From Mesorhizobium zhangyense (GTDB taxonomy: Bacteria > Pseudomonadota > Alphaproteobacteria > Rhizobiales > Rhizobiaceae): 64,000 nt of DNA. The notes beneath the pieces were generated by a model. The model saw only the letters and a list, made by a program, of their open reading frames with translations. It did no database searches and was not told the origin of the DNA. Both the position numbers and the translations under genes were made by a program. Positions 61,418 through 64,000 of this stretch are shown piece after piece (the first letter of the stretch is position 1; the number at the start of each line of letters is the position of its first letter). The stretch is from positions 558,001 through 622,000 of the forward strand of contig NZ_JAAKZG010000002.1 of the NCBI RefSeq assembly GCF_011045115.1, in the 5' to 3' direction.

Positions 61418-62248
61418 GTGCCCGCACCCTTCCAGCATTTCGAGCCACACGGCCGAGGCGGACCGCGCATCCGGGAGATTCCGCTGCGCATGGTCCTGCC
61501 GAACCTGATCACGGTTCTGGCGATCTGCGCCGGCCTGTCCGGCATCCGTCTCGCATTCGAAGCGCGGTTCGAGACGGCCGTCGTCATGGTGCTGATCGCG
61601 GCTTTCCTCGACGGCATCGACGGCCGCATCGCGCGGGCACTCAAGGCGACCTCCAAGTTCGGCGCGCAGATGGATTCGCTGGCCGACATCGTCAATTTCG
61701 GCGTGGCACCCGCATTGGTGCTCTACGCCTACCTGCTCGACCGCGCCGGGTCGTTCGGCTGGATCGCAGCGCTTCTGTTTGCGATCGCCTGCGGTCTGCG
61801 GCTGGCGCGGTTCAATGTGCTGGACGAGGATCAGGACCGGCCCGCATGGCAGGCCGAGTATTTCGTCGGCGTGCCGGCACCCGCGGGGGCGGCCATCGTC
61901 ATGCTGCCGATCTATCTGGTGTTCATCGGGGCGATTGCCCCGGACCGAACCTTCGGCTTCATCTGCTCGGGCTATACGGTGCTGATCGCCTTCCTGCTGG
62001 TCAGCCGCTGGCCGGTCTATTCGGGCAAGAAATGGCGGGTGCCGGGCGACAAGGTGCTGCCGCTGATCCTCGGTGTCGTGCTTTACGTGCTGCTGCTGGT
62101 GACGTTCCCGTGGCAGACGCTGTCGGTTTCGGTGATCGCCTATCTCTGCTTCCTGCCGCTCAGCGCCAGCGCCTATTCGCGCCGCTCGAGGCTCGAGGAG
62201 GCGAAGGCCAAGGAAGCCGCTGCAGCCACACCGCCCAAGGCGGAATAA
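61418..62248 (+). CDS. pssA: CDP-diacylglycerol-serine O-phosphatidyltransferase
   Basis: 276 residues. CDP-alcohol phosphotransferase motif present in full: DGIDGRIARALKATSKFGAQ followed by MDSLADIVNF (DGxxAR-x8-Gx3Dx3D), with about eight membrane helices. Makes phosphatidylserine from CDP-DAG and serine. GTG start at 61418, 2 bp after psd. Its end is 4 bp from the convergent aas gene. Confidence 0.92.
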   Translation: MPAPFQHFEPHGRGGPRIREIPLRMVLPNLITVLAICAGLSGIRLAFEARFETAVVMVLIAAFLDGIDGRIARALKATSKFGAQMDSLADIVNFGVAPALVLYAYLLDRAGSFGWIAALLFAIACGLRLARFNVLDEDQDRPAWQAEYFVGVPAPAGAAIVMLPIYLVFIGAIAPDRTFGFICSGYTVLIAFLLVSRWPVYSGKKWRVPGDKVLPLILGVVLYVLLLVTFPWQTLSVSVIAYLCFLPLSASAYSRRSRLEEAKAKEAAAATPPKAE

Positions 62249-62252
62249 GGCT

Positions 62253-64000
62253 TTACGCCGCTGCTTCCAGTCCGAGCCGCTCGATCGCCAGCTTGCGGGC
62301 CGACACATAGTCGGTCTTGCCGGAACCGAGCAGCGGGATTTCGCTGACCTTGACGATGTCCTGCGGCACCATCAATTCGGCAGCGCCCGACAGTTTGCCG
62401 AACTGCCGCAGCAGTGAGGGGTCGGCATCGCCTGCGGTGGTGATGAGCACGATGCGCTCGCCGCGGCGCTTGTCGGGCACGGCGACGGCGGCGTGATGCT
62501 CTTCCGGCCACAGCGACTGCACCAGCATTTCGACAGCACCCAGCGACACCATCTCGCCGGCGATCTTGGCAAAACGCTTGGCGCGGCCGCGAATGGTCAA
62601 AAAACCTTCGCGGTCAATGGAAACGATGTCGCCGGTGTCGTGCCAGCCGCTGCCCAGCGGCTGCAACACGCCGGGCTGGTCGGCGGTCATGTAGCCGAGC
62701 ATGACATTCGGCCCCTGTAGCCAGAGCCTGCCGCCCTCTGAGATACCCTCGACCGGCTCCAACCGCATCCGCATGCCCGGCAGCAGCCGTCCGACCGTGC
62801 CGTCGCGATTGTGGGTGACCGTGTTGACCGACACGACCGGTGCGGCCTCGGTCAACCCAAAACCCTCGATGATCTCGGCGTTGAAGCGCTCGCGCCAGAT
62901 GCGCCGCGTGTCGGCCTTGACCGGCTCGGCACCGGCCACCGCGAAGCGTAGGCTCGAAAACTCGTCGCCGTCGGCATTGCGCGCATAGCCGGCGAGGAAA
63001 GTGTCGGTGCCGAACATGACGGTCGGCCGTATCTTGGCGGCGATGTCGGGGATGATCTTGTAGTGCAGCGGCGAGGGATAGAGGAACAGCCTCACCCCCG
63101 ACACCAAAGGCAGGATCGTGCCGCCGGTCAGGCCGAAGGAATGGAACGCCGGCAGCACGTTGAGCAGCTTGTCGTCGGGGCCGATATTGATGCGGGCCTC
63201 GGCCTGCATGGCATTGGCGACGACATTGCGGCTGGAAAGAACCACCGCCTTCGGTGTGCCTTCCGAACCGGAGGTGAACAGGATGACGGCCGGTTTGTCC
63301 GCGTCCTGGCTGTGGACCGGCCACCAGTACAGGCAGCTTGCGGCGATCTTGTCGAACAGGCTGGTGCTGTCGCGCAGCTCCTCGATCCAGACGAATTTCG
63401 CGCCGCCCTTTTCAGCCGCCTCGACGATGTCGGCAAGGCCGGCTTTTTCGATGAAGGCGCGCGACGAGATGATTGTGCGGATGACGGCGGTGCGTACGGC
63501 GGCGGTGACGCTGGCGGGGCCGGCGGTGTAGTTGAGCATGGCAGCTATGCGGCTTGCCGAAACGAGCCCGAGCAGCGAAAGCACCATGCCGTTGGTGTTG
63601 GGCAGAAGCACGCCGACGGCCTCTCCGGGGGCGCTGAGGCGGGCAAAGCGCTGCCCGAGCACCCGAGCGCCGATAAGCAGCCGCTGGTAGCTCAGCGCGC
63701 CGCTGACCACATCCTCGACGATGGGGTGGCCGGCACCATAGCGGAAGGCTGCGTGGCGGACGGCCTGAAACAGGCTGCGTTTGGGATCGGCAGCGGCAAG
63801 ACGCGCCTCGGCGACGCGGTCGAACAGCGCATCGGATGGCCGCATGTCCGTATCGCCGACCATCTGCTGGATCGTCATCGGCTCCAGCGTGCTGACGGTC
63901 AGCCTCGGAAACCAGCTTCGCGGCGCTTTTTCACGCGGCGTCAGCGAAAAGGGCAGGTGGCGCGCGCCGTCGATGAAAACCGGGATGATCTTCGCGTCGG
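62253..64000 (-). CDS. aas: Bifunctional acyltransferase/acyl-ACP synthetase (Aas-type), 5' end outside window
   Basis: The adenylate-forming domain is complete: VILFTSGSEGTPKAVVLSSR, EGFGLTEAAPVVSVN, WHDTGDIVSIDREGF, IRGRAKRFAKIAGE and LLGSGKTDYVSARKL with the catalytic lysine. Upstream of the in-frame ATG at 63878 the frame stays open to the window edge and reads KIIPVFIDGARHLPFSLTPR followed by SWFPRLTV, the end of a PlsC-type acyltransferase as in E. coli Aas. The gene therefore begins beyond base 64000. Aas re-acylates lysophosphatidylethanolamine, which fits the adjacent psd-pssA. Confidence 0.85.
   Translation of the reverse strand, partial: DAKIIPVFIDGARHLPFSLTPREKAPRSWFPRLTVSTLEPMTIQQMVGDTDMRPSDALFDRVAEARLAAADPKRSLFQAVRHAAFRYGAGHPIVEDVVSGALSYQRLLIGARVLGQRFARLSAPGEAVGVLLPNTNGMVLSLLGLVSASRIAAMLNYTAGPASVTAAVRTAVIRTIISSRAFIEKAGLADIVEAAEKGGAKFVWIEELRDSTSLFDKIAASCLYWWPVHSQDADKPAVILFTSGSEGTPKAVVLSSRNVVANAMQAEARINIGPDDKLLNVLPAFHSFGLTGGTILPLVSGVRLFLYPSPLHYKIIPDIAAKIRPTVMFGTDTFLAGYARNADGDEFSSLRFAVAGAEPVKADTRRIWRERFNAEIIEGFGLTEAAPVVSVNTVTHNRDGTVGRLLPGMRMRLEPVEGISEGGRLWLQGPNVMLGYMTADQPGVLQPLGSGWHDTGDIVSIDREGFLTIRGRAKRFAKIAGEMVSLGAVEMLVQSLWPEEHHAAVAVPDKRRGERIVLITTAGDADPSLLRQFGKLSGAAELMVPQDIVKVSEIPLLGSGKTDYVSARKLAIERLGLEAAA

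Noticed and set aside
63755-63878. ATG 63878 as the true start of a stand-alone acyl-ACP synthetase
   Set aside because: The open frame upstream encodes a recognisable acyltransferase end, so the ATG is internal to a fused aas gene.

Overview
The window is a chromosomal segment (roughly 60-65% GC, dense, many 1-4 bp gene overlaps) from an alphaproteobacterium of the order Hyphomicrobiales (Rhizobiales). It is most likely Phyllobacteriaceae, Mesorhizobium/Aminobacter-like. The clues are the Brucella Omp2-type porins, the rpoZ-rsh-pyrE-acpS-lepB-rnc-era-recO gene order, a rhizobial glpSTPQUV-type glycerol ABC operon, psd-pssA, a TIGR02301-type protein, and the 'tctgtcctgccggacatc' intergenic palindromic element. 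No plasmid, prophage, CRISPR array or complete insertion sequence is visible.

Layout. 1-1.7 kb: the end of a TonB-dependent siderophore receptor and an RhtX-like importer. 1.9-8.8 kb: a glycerol-type ABC transporter operon with two extra small genes between glpQ and glpU. 8.9-15.2 kb: a PLP aminotransferase, then an RND efflux pair with a divergent TetR repressor and a palindromic operator. 15.5-21.1 kb: an orphan tyrosine recombinase and three Omp2-like porins around tRNA-Ser(GCT); the first two porins face away from each other. 21.2-28 kb: hydrolase, lytic transglycosylase, dapA, smpB, type-5 UDG and a NYN protein. 28-35 kb: the core stringent response/lipid/RNA processing cluster. 35-47 kb: transporters, an ECF sigma/anti-sigma pair, a GNAT plus RimK-like ATP-grasp pair, ygfZ, a dihydroorotase-like gene, small unknowns, Nudix, SRAP and LysE. 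47.8-54 kb: cysS, an inserted DUF559 gene, VOC, two GFA genes, prolyl aminopeptidase and citramalate synthase, with two inverted copies of a 154-bp palindromic element. 54-64 kb: RarD, CorA-like, LOG, LysM protein, ArsR plus Atm1-type ABC exporter, then phospholipid genes psd, pssA and a bifunctional aas that runs off the right edge.

Most unusual points. (1) GlpS and GlpT carry complementary defects (GlpS lost the H-loop histidine, GlpT lost LSGGQ) that fall in the same composite ATP site, predicting an asymmetric ATPase. (2) Two unrelated operons (glpQ and cysS) contain a small gene inserted directly behind a host gene, with the host gene's 3' end duplicated at the far side so that the inserted gene ends in the host's C-terminal residues; the glp copy is a 21-bp exact repeat, the cysS copy about 45 bp and diverged. 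(3) Porins 1 and 2 share a 218-bp inverted repeat that looks perfect by eye and encloses both promoters and the tRNA, a substrate for inversion or gene conversion. (4) cysS has a roughly 360-bp low-GC internal tract. (5) The SRAP protein ends in a beta-clamp-like QMSLF. (6) The GNAT/ATP-grasp pair looks like an uncharacterised amide-ligation or peptide-modification cassette. All readings were made by eye without alignment tools.
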